A stretch of DNA of 64,000 nucleotides. It comes from CAVRAZ01 sp963719135 (GTDB lineage: Bacteria; Pseudomonadota; Gammaproteobacteria; DSM-19610). The notes under the pieces were generated by a model. That model was not told where the DNA came from and did no database searches. It worked only from the letters and a program-made list of their open reading frames with translations. The DNA lies in assembly GCA_963719135.1 (NCBI GenBank), contig CAVRAZ010000001.1, forward strand, positions 310,001 to 374,000, in the 5' to 3' direction. Of this stretch, positions 7,716 through 19,406 are shown piece by piece (the first letter of the stretch is position 1; every line of letters starts with the position of its first letter). Both the position numbers and the translations under genes were made by a program.

Positions 7716-8763
7716 CGGCGACGATTTCTCTCAGTACGGAGGTCGCGAAGCCGCCGGCGGTCAGCGTGAACGCGAGCGCCAGCGCGCCGTCCACCGCGTC
7801 CCAGCGCCACTCCAGCGCGTCCACCCGCAACCGCAGACTGCGCCGCGCCGCTTCCAGGCCCTGTTGCTCCAGTCCCGCGCGCCATGCGCGCCAGGGCGCG
7901 AGCCATTCGGTTTCCGCCGCCAGCACGGTGTCCCGCACCAGCGGATCGCCGCGGCCGCACAGCGGGCCGGTACAGTGTAGCTCCAGCGCATCGAGGCGCG
8001 TCATCAGGGTGGGGTCGTCGGGGTCGAACAGGAAGCACGCGGACCGTCCGTCCAACTGCATAACGTCGCCGGCGCGCGGCGCGCACCAGGTCCCGTCGCG
8101 CACGCGCCCCGCCAGCACCCGATTGAACAGGGCCGAACGCGCCGCGGACAGATACAGGCCGCGCTGCGTGCGCGAGGCGCGCAGGCGCCCGGCGAACAGC
8201 GCGTCGGCCCGCGCGAGATTGCCACCGTCGCAGCCGAAGCGCTGCGCGCCGAAATAATTGGGCACGCCGTGCGCCTCGATCCGCTGCAGACAGCGTTCGG
8301 CGCAGCCGCGATCGCCGTCGAACGACCGGAGCAGAATCTCGAAGCGGTTGCCGCGCAACGCACCGCGCTTCAGCTTGCGGGCATGGCGCGCCGCGCGCAG
8401 GATTTCGACGCCGGGTTCGGCGAGCGCCGTCCAGTCAGGTTCGTCCTGTCCGGGAAGCTGCACCGAAAACCATTGCTCGGTGACAGCGTGCCGATCCTTG
8501 AGGCCGGCATAGCCGACCGCCGCAGGCGCTACGCCGGCGTGCCGGGCCAGCGCCCGCGCCACCCAGTCGGTGTTGACGCCGGTCTTGCGTACAGACAGCC
8601 AGACGTGCTCGCCTTGCCCCTCGGGTTCCGTCACGGGGATCTCGACCACGCGGAAATCCGCCGGCGCGCCGCGCAGCATGCCGCGCCCGCAGGGTCCGCC
8701 CCAGACGCGCGGCAGATCGTGCCAAACGTCGGCCAGCGCCGGCAGCGGGCCGTCAGAGTGCAT
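7708..8763 (-). CDS. truD: tRNA pseudouridine(13) synthase TruD
   Basis: Converts U13 of tRNA-Glu to pseudouridine. 351 residues. The catalytic motif GYAGLKDRHAVTEQWFS places the Asp near residue 90. PNYFGAQRFG and HARKLKRGALRGNRFEI are further signatures, and the TRUD insertion domain follows. The ATG (8763) overlaps the ispF stop by 11 bases. The order ispD-ispF-truD-surE is standard in gammaproteobacteria. Confidence 0.96.
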   Translation of the reverse strand: MHSDGPLPALADVWHDLPRVWGGPCGRGMLRGAPADFRVVEIPVTEPEGQGEHVWLSVRKTGVNTDWVARALARHAGVAPAAVGYAGLKDRHAVTEQWFSVQLPGQDEPDWTALAEPGVEILRAARHARKLKRGALRGNRFEILLRSFDGDRGCAERCLQRIEAHGVPNYFGAQRFGCDGGNLARADALFAGRLRASRTQRGLYLSAARSALFNRVLAGRVRDGTWCAPRAGDVMQLDGRSACFLFDPDDPTLMTRLDALELHCTGPLCGRGDPLVRDTVLAAETEWLAPWRAWRAGLEQQGLEAARRSLRLRVDALEWRWDAVDGALALAFTLTAGGFATSVLREIVAGE

Positions 8764-9226
8764 CCAGCAGCACGACCGCCATGGCAGCGATGCCTTCCTG
8801 CCGTCCGGTGAAACCCAGATGTTCCGTGGTAGTTGCCTTGACGTTGATCAAATCCACGTCGACCTGCAGATCGGCGGCGATGCGCTGTTCCATCGCCGGC
8901 ACCCAGGGCGCGAGACGCGGCGTCTGCGCAATGAGCGTCAGGTCCGCATTCAGCAGGCGCAGACCGCGCTGGTGAACCTTGTCGTGTACGCGGCGCAACA
9001 GCTCACGGCTGTCGATGCCCGCGTAGGCCGGGTCGGAATCCGGAAAATGCCGGCCGATGTCACCCAGCCCGGCGCCGCCGAGCAGCGCGTCGCACAACGC
9101 GTGCAACAGGACGTCGCCGTCCGAATGCGCCTTCATACTGCGGTGATAAGGCACCTGCACGCCGCCCAGCATCAGCGTGCCGCCTTCCTGAAAGGCGTGC
9201 ACGTCGAACCCCTGACCGATTTTCAT
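8753..9226 (-). CDS. ispF: 2-C-methyl-D-erythritol 2,4-cyclodiphosphate synthase
   Basis: Fifth step of the MEP isoprenoid pathway: cyclises CDP-ME 2-phosphate. 157 residues, usual length. Metal ligands lie in GQGFDVHAF (Asp8, His10) and HSDGDVLLHALCDALLG (His42); GDIGRHFPDSD and the C-terminal TTEHLGFTGRQEGIAAMAVVLL are conserved. The ATG overlaps the ispD stop by four bases. Confidence 0.97.
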   Translation of the reverse strand: MKIGQGFDVHAFQEGGTLMLGGVQVPYHRSMKAHSDGDVLLHALCDALLGGAGLGDIGRHFPDSDPAYAGIDSRELLRRVHDKVHQRGLRLLNADLTLIAQTPRLAPWVPAMEQRIAADLQVDVDLINVKATTTEHLGFTGRQEGIAAMAVVLLDAL

Positions 9227-9930
9227 AGCCGCCCCTGTTGCCTGAGATAAAACTCGGCGAGATCGAGATCGTCCGGCCCTGTGATCTTGATGTTGTCCAG
9301 ATGCCCTTCCACGAGTTTGGGCCGCCAGCCGGCGTGCTCCATCGCCGACGCCTCGTCGGTGACCTCGACGCCGGCGCGCAGCGCTTCTTCGATCGCCGTC
9401 CGCAACTGGCCCAGCCGGAACAGTTGCGGGGTCTGAGCCCGCCAGAGCTTACGGCGGTCCAGCGTCGAGTTTACCAGCCGTTTGTTATCGATTTGTTTCA
9501 CCGTGTCGCTGACCGGAATCCCCAGGAGACCGCCGACCTGATGCCCGATGATTTCGGCAAGCAGCTTTTCGATATCCGCGGAACGCACGCACGGGCGTGC
9601 CGCGTCGTGCACCAGCACCCAGGCATCGTCGGAGACATTCTCGGCGAGACGCCTCAGGCCGTTCAACACCGAGTGACAGCGCTCGTGGCCGCCCTCGGCG
9701 ATCAGGCAGGGTTTGCCGGCGATGCCGTTTTCGAGTTCCGCGGGGAGATTCCGCCGGTCGCCGACCACGACCAGCCCGGTCACGGACGGGCAACCCGCGA
9801 GCGCGTCGAGCGTGTGCCGGAGCACACTGCGGCCGCCGATCGACAGGAACTGTTTGGGCGTGGCGCCGCCCAGTCGCCGCCCCGCACCCGCGGCAGGCAC
9901 CAGCGCCCAACAGGCCGGAATGCGCTGCAC
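9223..9930 (-). CDS. ispD: 2-C-methyl-D-erythritol 4-phosphate cytidylyltransferase
   Basis: Third step of the MEP pathway: joins MEP to CTP. 235 residues. The nucleotide-binding loop is VPAAGAGRRLGGATPKQFLSIGG at the N-terminus. WVLVHDAARPCV, GIPVSDTVKQI and LWRAQTPQLFRLGQL are diagnostic, as is VTDEASAMEHAGWRPKLVEG. Coupled to ispF through an ATGA overlap and 7 bases downstream of ftsB, so ftsB-ispD-ispF-truD form one transcription unit. Confidence 0.97.
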   Translation of the reverse strand: MQRIPACWALVPAAGAGRRLGGATPKQFLSIGGRSVLRHTLDALAGCPSVTGLVVVGDRRNLPAELENGIAGKPCLIAEGGHERCHSVLNGLRRLAENVSDDAWVLVHDAARPCVRSADIEKLLAEIIGHQVGGLLGIPVSDTVKQIDNKRLVNSTLDRRKLWRAQTPQLFRLGQLRTAIEEALRAGVEVTDEASAMEHAGWRPKLVEGHLDNIKITGPDDLDLAEFYLRQQGRL

Positions 9931-9937
9931 AGCGGCG

Positions 9938-10234
9938 CTATTCCGGCGGCGTCGGGTCGGCGTCGGGTTCGACGATCTGGAAGAACGTCTCGTCCTTGCC
10001 GATCATGCCGAGGTCCTCGCGCGCCCGCTCCTCGATCGCCGCCTGACCCTGCTTGAGATCGCGCACTTCGGCCTCGAGCGTCTGGTTGCGTTCCTTCAGC
10101 GCGCCGTTCTCCGCGCGCTGCACCTCGACCTGGCGATTGAGACGCCAGACTTCGGCCAGACTGCCGTCACCCACCCACAAGCGGAATTGCAGGAACAGAA
10201 ACAGCGCCGCGAGAACCCACATCCACCAGCGCAC
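9938..10234 (-). CDS. ftsB: Cell division protein FtsB
   Basis: Septal protein that forms the FtsQLB complex. 98 residues: a short cytoplasmic start, one transmembrane helix (WWMWVLAALFLFLQFRLWV, about residues 3-21), then a periplasmic coiled coil (RLNRQVEVQRAENGALKERN... to about residue 65) and GMIGKDETFFQIVE, the conserved FtsB C-terminal motif. It sits between eno and ispD, its standard place. Confidence 0.95.
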   Translation of the reverse strand: MRWWMWVLAALFLFLQFRLWVGDGSLAEVWRLNRQVEVQRAENGALKERNQTLEAEVRDLKQGQAAIEERAREDLGMIGKDETFFQIVEPDADPTPPE

Positions 10235-10266
10235 GATGCATCAACCCGTGAAACGCGCCGCCATCG

Positions 10267-11550
10267 TCACCGGAACACGTTGAACGCCGTGCGCCCGGCA
10301 TAGGTGCACTGGCCCTGCAATTGCTCGTCAATGCGTATCAGGCGGTTGTACTTGGCGACCCGGTCGGAACGCGACAGCGAACCGGTCTTGATCTGCGTCG
10401 CCGCGCTGCCGACCGCGATATCGGCGATGGTGACGTCCTCGGTTTCGCCCGACCGGTGCGAGATGACGGCCGTGTAGCCCGCATCGATGGACATGTCGAT
10501 CGCTTCCCGCGTTTCGGTCAGTGTGCCGATCTGGTTCGGCTTGATCAGGATCGAGTTGGCGATCTTCCCGTCGATGCCTTGCCGGATGATAGCGGTATTG
10601 GTGACGAATATGTCGTCGCCGACGAGCTGGATGCGGCTGCCCAGCCGCTCGGTGAGCAGTTTCCAGCCGTCCCAGTCGTTTTCCGCCATGCCGTCCTCGA
10701 TGGACAGGATCGGATACTGATCGACCCAGGCGGTGAGATAATCGGTGAAGTCGGCCGCGTCGAACGACCGGCCCTCCGAGTCCAGATGATACCGCCCGTC
10801 CTTGTAGAATTCGGAACTCGCCGCATCCAGCCCCAGGCACACATCCTTGCCGGCCTGGAACCCCGCCTTGCCGATCGCTTCCGGAATCACCTCGATCGCC
10901 GCTTCGTTGGACGGCAGGTCTGGCGCGAAACCGCCTTCGTCGCCCACCGCCTTGTTCAGTCCACGGCCGTTCAGCACCGACTTCAGCGTATGAAACACCT
11001 CCGCCCCGTAGCGCACGGCCTCCTTCAGCGACGGCGCACCGACCGGCAGGATCATGAACTCCTGCAGATCGACGCTGTTGTCGGCGTGGACGCCGCCGTT
11101 GATGATGTTCATCATTGGCCCTGGCATCTGCCAGGACCCGTCCGGACTGAGCGAGCGGTACAGCGCCAGCCCCTTGTCGCGTGCCTGGGCGTGGGCGACG
11201 GCGAGTGACACCGACAGCATCGCGTTGGCGCCGAGCCGGCGCTTGTTGTCGGTGTCGTCGAGATCGATCATGGCGCGGTCGATTTCGGTCTGGGCGGCGG
11301 CGTTCCTGCCCAGGACCCGGCTCCGGATCTCGCCGTTGACGCTGGCCACCGCGCGGCTGACGCCTTTGCCGGAATAACGCGACTTGTCGCCGTCGCGCAG
11401 TTCGACCGCCTCGCGCGTGCCGGTGGACGCGCCGGACGGCACCGCGGCCCGCCCCATGGCGCCCGAATCGAGCACCACATCGGCTTCCACGGTGGGGTTA
11501 CCGCGCGAGTCGAGGATCTCCCGTCCGCGCACCTCTACGATTATTGACAT
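10267..11550 (-). CDS. eno: Enolase (phosphopyruvate hydratase)
   Basis: Glycolytic enzyme converting 2-phosphoglycerate to PEP; also part of the RNA degradosome in E. coli. The start is ATG 11550 (MSIIVEVRGREILDSRGNPT); the open frame runs 30 codons further upstream without homology. 427 residues. Visible signatures: SGASTGTREAVELRDGD, AVGDEGGFAPDL, SIEDGMAENDWDGW, LVGDDIFVTN, ILIKPNQIGTLTE and VISHRSGETEDVTIAD. Metal ligands and the catalytic Lys are present. It lies between kdsA and ftsB, separated from kdsA by a MITE-like element. Confidence 0.98.
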   Translation of the reverse strand: MSIIVEVRGREILDSRGNPTVEADVVLDSGAMGRAAVPSGASTGTREAVELRDGDKSRYSGKGVSRAVASVNGEIRSRVLGRNAAAQTEIDRAMIDLDDTDNKRRLGANAMLSVSLAVAHAQARDKGLALYRSLSPDGSWQMPGPMMNIINGGVHADNSVDLQEFMILPVGAPSLKEAVRYGAEVFHTLKSVLNGRGLNKAVGDEGGFAPDLPSNEAAIEVIPEAIGKAGFQAGKDVCLGLDAASSEFYKDGRYHLDSEGRSFDAADFTDYLTAWVDQYPILSIEDGMAENDWDGWKLLTERLGSRIQLVGDDIFVTNTAIIRQGIDGKIANSILIKPNQIGTLTETREAIDMSIDAGYTAVISHRSGETEDVTIADIAVGSAATQIKTGSLSRSDRVAKYNRLIRIDEQLQGQCTYAGRTAFNVFR

Positions 11551-11643
11551 CTCAGACTCCCTGAATCGAAAAGTTGTTGACTGTTCTGACGCTCCAGCCG
11601 ATCCGGCAATCCACCCATCTACCAGTCTCGAATCAACCAACCA

Positions 11644-11843
11644 TTAACCACAAAGCACACGAAGCACACGAAGTAAATGCTTGTTTGTTGCGATCACACT
11701 CCGGGCTTGTGTGGACAACCCGCAGCCACCCACCGGTTTGCGGGCTTCCTGATTCAAGGAGCCTCCAAGCGAGTGATACCGCCTGATTATGGTGTAACAC
11801 TAAGAATACTGGCCTTGGTGTCCTTCGTGCCCTTTGTGGTCAA
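11644..11843. mobile_element. MITE-like element with ~30-base inverted ends (ACCACAAAG type)
   Basis: The 320-base gap between kdsA and eno holds an element of about 200 bases. Its left end TTAACCACAAAGCACACGAA is mirrored at the right end by a sequence whose complement reads TTGACCACAAAGGGCACGAA, continuing GGACACCAAG. The ACCACAAAG-type termini are widespread short non-coding repeats in proteobacteria. No ORF was recognised inside. It lies inside a normally tight kdsA-eno unit, so enolase may have its own promoter here. Confidence 0.7.
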
Positions 11844-11870
11844 CTGGAAATAAATCCAGCCAAACCACGT

Positions 11871-12710
11871 TCAGCCAAGCAGATCCGCCTCGGCGAACGG
11901 CCGCGCCTTGACCGTTTCGTCGAGCAATTTCAGCACTTCGAGCAGTTCGCGCATGCGCTGCAGGGGCCAGGCGTTGGGACCGTCGCTCAGCGCCTTCTCC
12001 GGGTTGGGATGGGTCTCCATGAACAGGCCGGAAATACCCGCCGCCACGGCCGCGCGCGCCAGCACCGGCACGAATTCGCGCTGGCCGCCCGAGGCGCTGC
12101 CCTGGCCTCCGGGCAACTGCACCGAGTGGGTGGCGTCGAACACCACCGGCGCGCCGGTGTTGCGCATCACCGCGAGCGAGCGCATGTCGGACACCAGGTT
12201 GTTGTAACCGAACGAGACACCGCGTTCGCAGACCATGATCTGCTCGTTGCCGGCCGCGCGCGCCTTGTCGACCACGTTCTTCATGTCCCAGGGCGCCAGA
12301 AACTGGCCCTTCTTGATATTCACCGGCTTGCCCTGGCGCGCCACGTTCTGGATGAAGTTGGTCTGGCGGCACAGAAACGCCGGGGTCTGCAGCACGTCGA
12401 CCACGCCCGCCACCTCGTGCAGGGGCGTGTCCTCGTGCACGTCCGTCAGCACCGGGACACCGATTTCGTCCTTGACCTTCTGGAGTATGCGCAGGCCCTC
12501 CTCGAGACCCGGCCCGCGAAAGCTGCCGATCGACGAACGGTTGGCCTTGTCGAACGACGACTTGTAGACGAAGGGAATGTCCAGCGCGCCGGTGAGTTCC
12601 TTGAGCTGCGCCGCGGTTTCCAGCGCCAGCGCCTCCGATTCGATCACGCAGGGGCCTGCGATCAGAAAAAACGGGGCATCCAGCCCCGCGTCGAATCCAC
12701 ATAATTTCAT
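11871..12710 (-). CDS. kdsA: 3-deoxy-8-phosphooctulonate synthase (KDO-8-P synthase)
   Basis: Condenses PEP with arabinose 5-phosphate to KDO-8-P for the lipopolysaccharide inner core. The start is ATG 12710 (MKLCGFDAGLDAPFFLIAGP). 279 residues. Signatures: IAGPCVIESEALALETA, YKSSFDKANRSSIGSFRGPG, VLTDVHEDTPL, NIKKGQFLAPWDMKNVV and FDATHSVQLPGGQG. It follows pyrG on the same strand with a 109-base gap. Confidence 0.97.
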   Translation of the reverse strand: MKLCGFDAGLDAPFFLIAGPCVIESEALALETAAQLKELTGALDIPFVYKSSFDKANRSSIGSFRGPGLEEGLRILQKVKDEIGVPVLTDVHEDTPLHEVAGVVDVLQTPAFLCRQTNFIQNVARQGKPVNIKKGQFLAPWDMKNVVDKARAAGNEQIMVCERGVSFGYNNLVSDMRSLAVMRNTGAPVVFDATHSVQLPGGQGSASGGQREFVPVLARAAVAAGISGLFMETHPNPEKALSDGPNAWPLQRMRELLEVLKLLDETVKARPFAEADLLG

Positions 12711-12819
12711 CAGCGGGTAACCTGTGTTGATCAGGGGAAGTCTCGACCGGACCTGGCAACCCGGCGGCGGGCGCGACGATCGAAGCCTTCTGAAGTTTAT
12801 ACGATACGGGCCCCGCCCG

Positions 12820-14484
<1,665 letters not shown>

Positions 14485-14601
14485 GAAACTCTGAAAATCG
14501 GAAGACAAGCAGCACAACGGACGGGAAGTCAGGTTACCAGAACCTTGCTTGAGCTACAATGCGCGTGTGCGCCGGTGCACCCGCGCACACGCGACTTGTG
14601 G

Positions 14602-15933
14602 CTAAAGATTCGTCAATCGACTCCAGTCCGGCCACCAGCCGCTTTCATGCGGCGCCGCCGCGACCCCGGCCGCCACGACGACCCCCGGCACCGCCACCAG
14701 TTCGTCACCGAGATACAGCAGTGGAATCCGGTCGCGCTCCCAACCCGGCACACCGCGCTCCTGCAACAGCGTCTTGAGTGCGCGATGATGCGTGCGGCCG
14801 GCGGGGCGGATGCGTTCGCCGCCCTGGCGGAACCGCAGCGCGAACGGCGCGTCGACCAAGTGCCCGGCGATGCCGCGGCCGGGCACGCGCTCCGCGCTGA
14901 GCGTGCCGCCCGCCGCGTCGAGCCAGCGTTCACCATCGGCGATGTGCCAGGTCAAGCACTGCGCGGGGTCCATCGCCGCCAGCGCCGGCATGATGAACAG
15001 CCGGTCGCGGTAGCGGCGGACCTCGACGCCGTCCCAGGCCACGCGCGGTTCGGCGTCGACGGCGGCATAAAGCGCATCGTCGACGACGTGACCGAGCACA
15101 CGCTCCGACGGCAGGCGAAAACCGGCGCGCGCGATCCAGAACCGCAGCACATTGCGTTGCCGGTCGGGCGACAGCGACTGCAGCACGACCACCGACAGCG
15201 CGCCGGTCTGCGGATCGGCGGCGTGCGTGAAATCGTCGGCGCCGGCTTCGTCGGCCAGACGCCGATACCCGGCCTGAAGGCGCGCAGCGCGACCCAGCGT
15301 CTGCGACAGCGACGGCCACCGCCGGCGCAGCACCGGGATGATTGCATGGCGCAGGAAGTTGCGATCGAAGCGCGGGTCGCGGTTGCTCGGGTCCTCGATC
15401 CAGTGCAAGCCCTCGCGCGCCGCATAGGCCGCCAGCGCTTCGCGCGGCTCGTCGAGCAGCGGCCGCACCAGGAGTCCGGCCGCAAAACCGCTGATCGCGG
15501 CCATCGCCGCCAGTCCGGCGGGGCCGGCGCCGCGCAGCAGTTGCAGCAGCAGGGTTTCGGCCTGATCGTCCCGGTGATGCGCCGTCAACAGCGCAGCGCC
15601 GGCCGGCAGCCATTGTGCCCAGGCCGCGTGGCGCGCCGCACGCGCCGCCGCCTCGACCCCGCCGCCGGCATCGGCATCGACCGTTACGTCGAGCACGTCG
15701 AGCGGCAGACCGAGCGACGCGCACTGCTCGCGGCAGTGCGCCGCCCAGCGTTCGGCCTCGGGCTGCAGGTGATGGTTGACGTGAACGGCGCCCAGCGGCG
15801 CGATCAGGCGCGCGCGCAGGCGCGCCAGGCGGTGCAGGAGCACATGGGAATCGCGCCCGCCGCTGTAGGCGACCCAGTAGCCGCCTGCCGCCGGCGGCAG
15901 GCGGGCGAGCAGGACTTCGTCGGCGGCGTACAT
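14602..15933 (-). CDS. tilS: tRNA(Ile)-lysidine synthase TilS
   Basis: Adds lysine to C34 of the AUA-reading tRNA-Ile. 443 residues. N-terminal PP-loop ATPase: VAYSGGRDSHVLLHRLARL, with Arg in place of the more common Leu/Ile/Val of SGGxDS. HVNHHLQPEAERWAAHC, LLTAHHRDDQAETLLLQLLRG and DPSNRDPRFDRNFLRHAIIP (which sets the tRNA site) follow, then the C-terminal TilS domains. It lies between accA and pyrG in the usual order, about 117 bases upstream of pyrG. Confidence 0.95.
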   Translation of the reverse strand: MYAADEVLLARLPPAAGGYWVAYSGGRDSHVLLHRLARLRARLIAPLGAVHVNHHLQPEAERWAAHCREQCASLGLPLDVLDVTVDADAGGGVEAAARAARHAAWAQWLPAGAALLTAHHRDDQAETLLLQLLRGAGPAGLAAMAAISGFAAGLLVRPLLDEPREALAAYAAREGLHWIEDPSNRDPRFDRNFLRHAIIPVLRRRWPSLSQTLGRAARLQAGYRRLADEAGADDFTHAADPQTGALSVVVLQSLSPDRQRNVLRFWIARAGFRLPSERVLGHVVDDALYAAVDAEPRVAWDGVEVRRYRDRLFIMPALAAMDPAQCLTWHIADGERWLDAAGGTLSAERVPGRGIAGHLVDAPFALRFRQGGERIRPAGRTHHRALKTLLQERGVPGWERDRIPLLYLGDELVAVPGVVVAAGVAAAPHESGWWPDWSRLTNL

Positions 15934-15966
15934 GATGCAAAGGCCCGCGCGCGACCCGGCCGGCCG

Positions 15967-16926
<960 letters not shown>

Positions 16927-17117
16927 AATCTCGCTTCGTGGTGAGCATCCCAAGCGGGTATCGGCGAATGGTAATGGATTGGCGGACCGACTGCATCCTC
17001 GCCGGCGACCGGTCCCCGACCGCCTGAAAGATCGACCACGCCCGCCGCTAGAGGCAAGTGCCGCCGCCGCTTCGGCGAGGCATTGTGGAAAACCCGGTGC
17101 AAGAGGTTCTCGTGACA

Positions 17118-17570
17118 ATGATTCGGTCCCTTCAGGCCCTGTATTCGACCCGGAGCCGCCGCGCTTTGAGGTCGCTGATCGGCCGGCTCGCGCGCGCTGT
17201 CGCGCTGGCCATCGCCGCTTCGCTGCCGGCGGCCGCGTCCGCAAAAGGCGGGACGGTCAGCTATATTCCGCTCGACCCGCCGTTCGTGGTGAACTTTTCC
17301 CCCGACAGCGACGTGCGCTTCCTGCAGGTCACCGTCGAACTGACGACCCGCAACCCGGAGGTTGCCGAACTGATCAAGCACAACAGTCCGGCCATCCGCA
17401 ACAACCTGGTGCTGCTGTTCTCCGACCAGGATCCGGCCGTGTTGGCGACGCGCGAAGGCAAGGACAAACTGCGCCAGGACGCGCTCAACGAAGCGCAACA
17501 GGTGATCACCGACGAAGGCGGCCCGGCGGACATCGAAGCCGTCTACTTCACCAGTTTCGTCATGCAATAG
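17118..17570 (+). CDS. FliL-family flagellar basal body-associated protein
   Basis: About 150 residues with a Sec-type N-terminal hydrophobic stretch (ARAVALAIAASLPAAASA) followed by the FliL core: YIPLDPPFVVNFSPDSDVRF, LQVTVELTTRNPEVAELIKH, IRNNLVLLFSDQDPAVLATREGKDKLR, and a C-terminus ending in IEAVYFTSFVMQ, as in FliL. FliL supports the stator ring of the flagellar motor. I chose ATG 17118; GTG 17112 is also possible, with AAGAGG upstream. It faces motB across 36 bases that hold a repeat remnant, so all three motor genes cluster here away from any main flagellar operon in the window. Confidence 0.85.
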   Translation: MIRSLQALYSTRSRRALRSLIGRLARAVALAIAASLPAAASAKGGTVSYIPLDPPFVVNFSPDSDVRFLQVTVELTTRNPEVAELIKHNSPAIRNNLVLLFSDQDPAVLATREGKDKLRQDALNEAQQVITDEGGPADIEAVYFTSFVMQ

Positions 17571-17584
17571 CCCGGTCTGCTTGT

Positions 17585-17609
17585 AGAAAACCGGGGTCAG
17601 AACCGGTTA
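17585..17609. repeat. Short repeat AAAACCGGGGTCAGAACCGG
   Basis: Lies between the convergent stops of the FliL-like gene and motB. It matches the outer arm of the block at 6661-7031 (GAAAACCGGGGNCAGAAC) and touches the motB stop codon. Confidence 0.6.
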
Positions 17610-18542
17610 TCCTGGAACGTTCGCATCCGACGCGGGCACCGGCGCATCGCCGGCCTCCGCCGTCGCTTTCTGGCCGGTGTGCATGACGATGATGCTGATG
17701 CGGCGGTTGCTCGCCGCCAGCGGATCGGTCTTGACGAAGGGCACCGACGATCCCAGCCCGACCACGCGCGCGACCTTGCCCTCGTCCATGCCGCCTTCGA
17801 TCAGCGCGCGCCGGGCCGCGTTGGCGCGGTCCGCCGACAGCTCCCAGTTGCCGTACGCCGGTCCCCCAGCGTAGCGCCGGGAGTCGGTATGCCCGGACAG
17901 GCTGATCTTGTTCGGCACTGCGTTGATGAGCTTGCCCAGCTCGCGCAGGATCCCCACGCTGTACGGCTTCAGATCCACACTGCTCACGTCGAACATCGGC
18001 CGGTTTTCCTTGTCGATGATCTGTATCCGCAGACCTTCCGGCGTGATGTCGATCAGCAACTGATCCTTGAACGGCGCCAGCGTCTGGCTGGCCTGGATCG
18101 CGGCATCGAGCGTCGCCTTGAGTTCCTCGAAGCGTTTCCGTTCCTCCTCGCGCGCGATGGCTTGGGCGGTTTTCGCGTCGACGGTCCTTTCCGTCCTGTT
18201 GACGTCATCGCGGGTCTTGGCGCGCACCTTCCCGGACTCGGGATTGGAGGTGCCGCCCAACTGGATCAGGCTTTCGCCGGCGCCGCCCGGACCCTGCGCG
18301 GCGGTCGGGTGGGAACTCTTCGTCGGGCTCGCGCCCTGCACCATGCTCGGCTCGGTGAAATAATGCGAGATGGCGGCGCGCTCCTCCTTGGTGGTCGAGC
18401 CCATCAGCCACATCAGCAGGAACAACGCCATCATGGCGGTCACGAAATCCGCGTAGGCCACCTTCCAGGCGCCGCCGTGGTGCCCGTGCGCGTGCTTCTT
18501 CACGCGCTTGATGATGATCGGTCTGGGTTGCTCCTCGCTCAC
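17607..18542 (-). CDS. motB: Flagellar motor protein MotB
   Basis: Stator subunit anchored to peptidoglycan. 311 residues. A basic N-terminus (IIIKRVKKHAHGHHGGAWKV) is followed by the single transmembrane helix VAYADFVTAMMALFLLMWLM, whose Asp32 is the essential proton-binding residue. A linker/plug region follows, then an OmpA-like domain (residues ~160-290) with LSGHTDSRRYAGGPAYGNWE, LSADRANAARRALIEGGM and NRRISIIVM. Starts 9 bases after the motA stop. The H+ type is suggested by family similarity only. Confidence 0.96.
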   Translation of the reverse strand: MSEEQPRPIIIKRVKKHAHGHHGGAWKVAYADFVTAMMALFLLMWLMGSTTKEERAAISHYFTEPSMVQGASPTKSSHPTAAQGPGGAGESLIQLGGTSNPESGKVRAKTRDDVNRTERTVDAKTAQAIAREEERKRFEELKATLDAAIQASQTLAPFKDQLLIDITPEGLRIQIIDKENRPMFDVSSVDLKPYSVGILRELGKLINAVPNKISLSGHTDSRRYAGGPAYGNWELSADRANAARRALIEGGMDEGKVARVVGLGSSVPFVKTDPLAASNRRISIIVMHTGQKATAEAGDAPVPASDANVPG

Positions 18543-18551
18543 CCGGATCGC

Positions 18552-19406
18552 CTACTTGCTGTCCTTGAGGTGCGTTTCGAGTTCGTGGAACGACGGCCGC
18601 TCGCTCGAGAACAGCACCTTGCGTCCGAACTCCACGACCACCGCCGGGTTGTAGCCGTTCATGTTCGCCAGGATGCAGACCTTGATGCACTCCAGGAACT
18701 TGCCCTGGTCGCGCGCCTGGTGTTCCAGCGCCACCGACATGGGCCCGACGAACCCGTAGGCGAGCAGGATGCCGAGGAAGGTGCCGACCAGCGCGGCCGC
18801 GACGTGGTGGCCCAGTTCGGCGGGGTCCCCGCCGATGTACGACATCGTAATGACCACGCCGAGCACCGCGGCGACGATACCGAAACCCGGCAGTGCGTCG
18901 GAGACCTTCACCAGCGCCGAGGCCGGCTGCGACGCTTCCTGATGGTGGGTCTCCAGTTCCACGTCCATCAGGTTCTCGATCTGGTGGGCGTCCATCGATC
19001 CGCTGATCATCAGGCGCAGGTAGTCGTTGAGGAAATCGAGCGCATGATGATCGGCCATGACCGCCGGATACTGCTTGTAGATCTCGCTCTTGGGAGGGTC
19101 TTCGATGTCGGCCTCGATGGCGAGCAATCCCTCCCTGCGCACCTTGTTGAAAAGCTGATAGAGCATCGCCAGCAGTTGCATGTACATCCGTTTGTTGTAG
19201 CGCGATCCCTTGAACAGCGCCGGCAGGCCCGACACCACCGATTTGATGATCTTGCCCGGATTGGAAATCAGAAACGCGCCCGACGCGGCGCCGCCGATGA
19301 CGATCAGTTCGTTGGGCTGCCAGAGGGCGCCGAGATGGCCGTGGGAAAGCACGAACCCGCCAATGACGGAACCGAGAACGACGAGCGCCCCAATAACAAC
19401 GAACAT
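18552..19406 (-). CDS. motA: Flagellar motor stator protein MotA
   Basis: Proton channel subunit of the flagellar stator. 284 residues with four membrane helices. Signatures: VLGSVIGGFVLSHGHLGALW, ELIVIGGAASGAFLI, VSDALPGFGIVAAVLGVVIT, HHVAAALVGTFLGILLAYGF and a C-terminal VEFGRKVLFSSERPSFHELE. The Arg/Glu-rich cytoplasmic loop that meets FliG is present. First gene of motA-motB, divergent from the DUF2126 gene. Confidence 0.96.
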   Translation of the reverse strand: MFVVIGALVVLGSVIGGFVLSHGHLGALWQPNELIVIGGAASGAFLISNPGKIIKSVVSGLPALFKGSRYNKRMYMQLLAMLYQLFNKVRREGLLAIEADIEDPPKSEIYKQYPAVMADHHALDFLNDYLRLMISGSMDAHQIENLMDVELETHHQEASQPASALVKVSDALPGFGIVAAVLGVVITMSYIGGDPAELGHHVAAALVGTFLGILLAYGFVGPMSVALEHQARDQGKFLECIKVCILANMNGYNPAVVVEFGRKVLFSSERPSFHELETHLKDSK

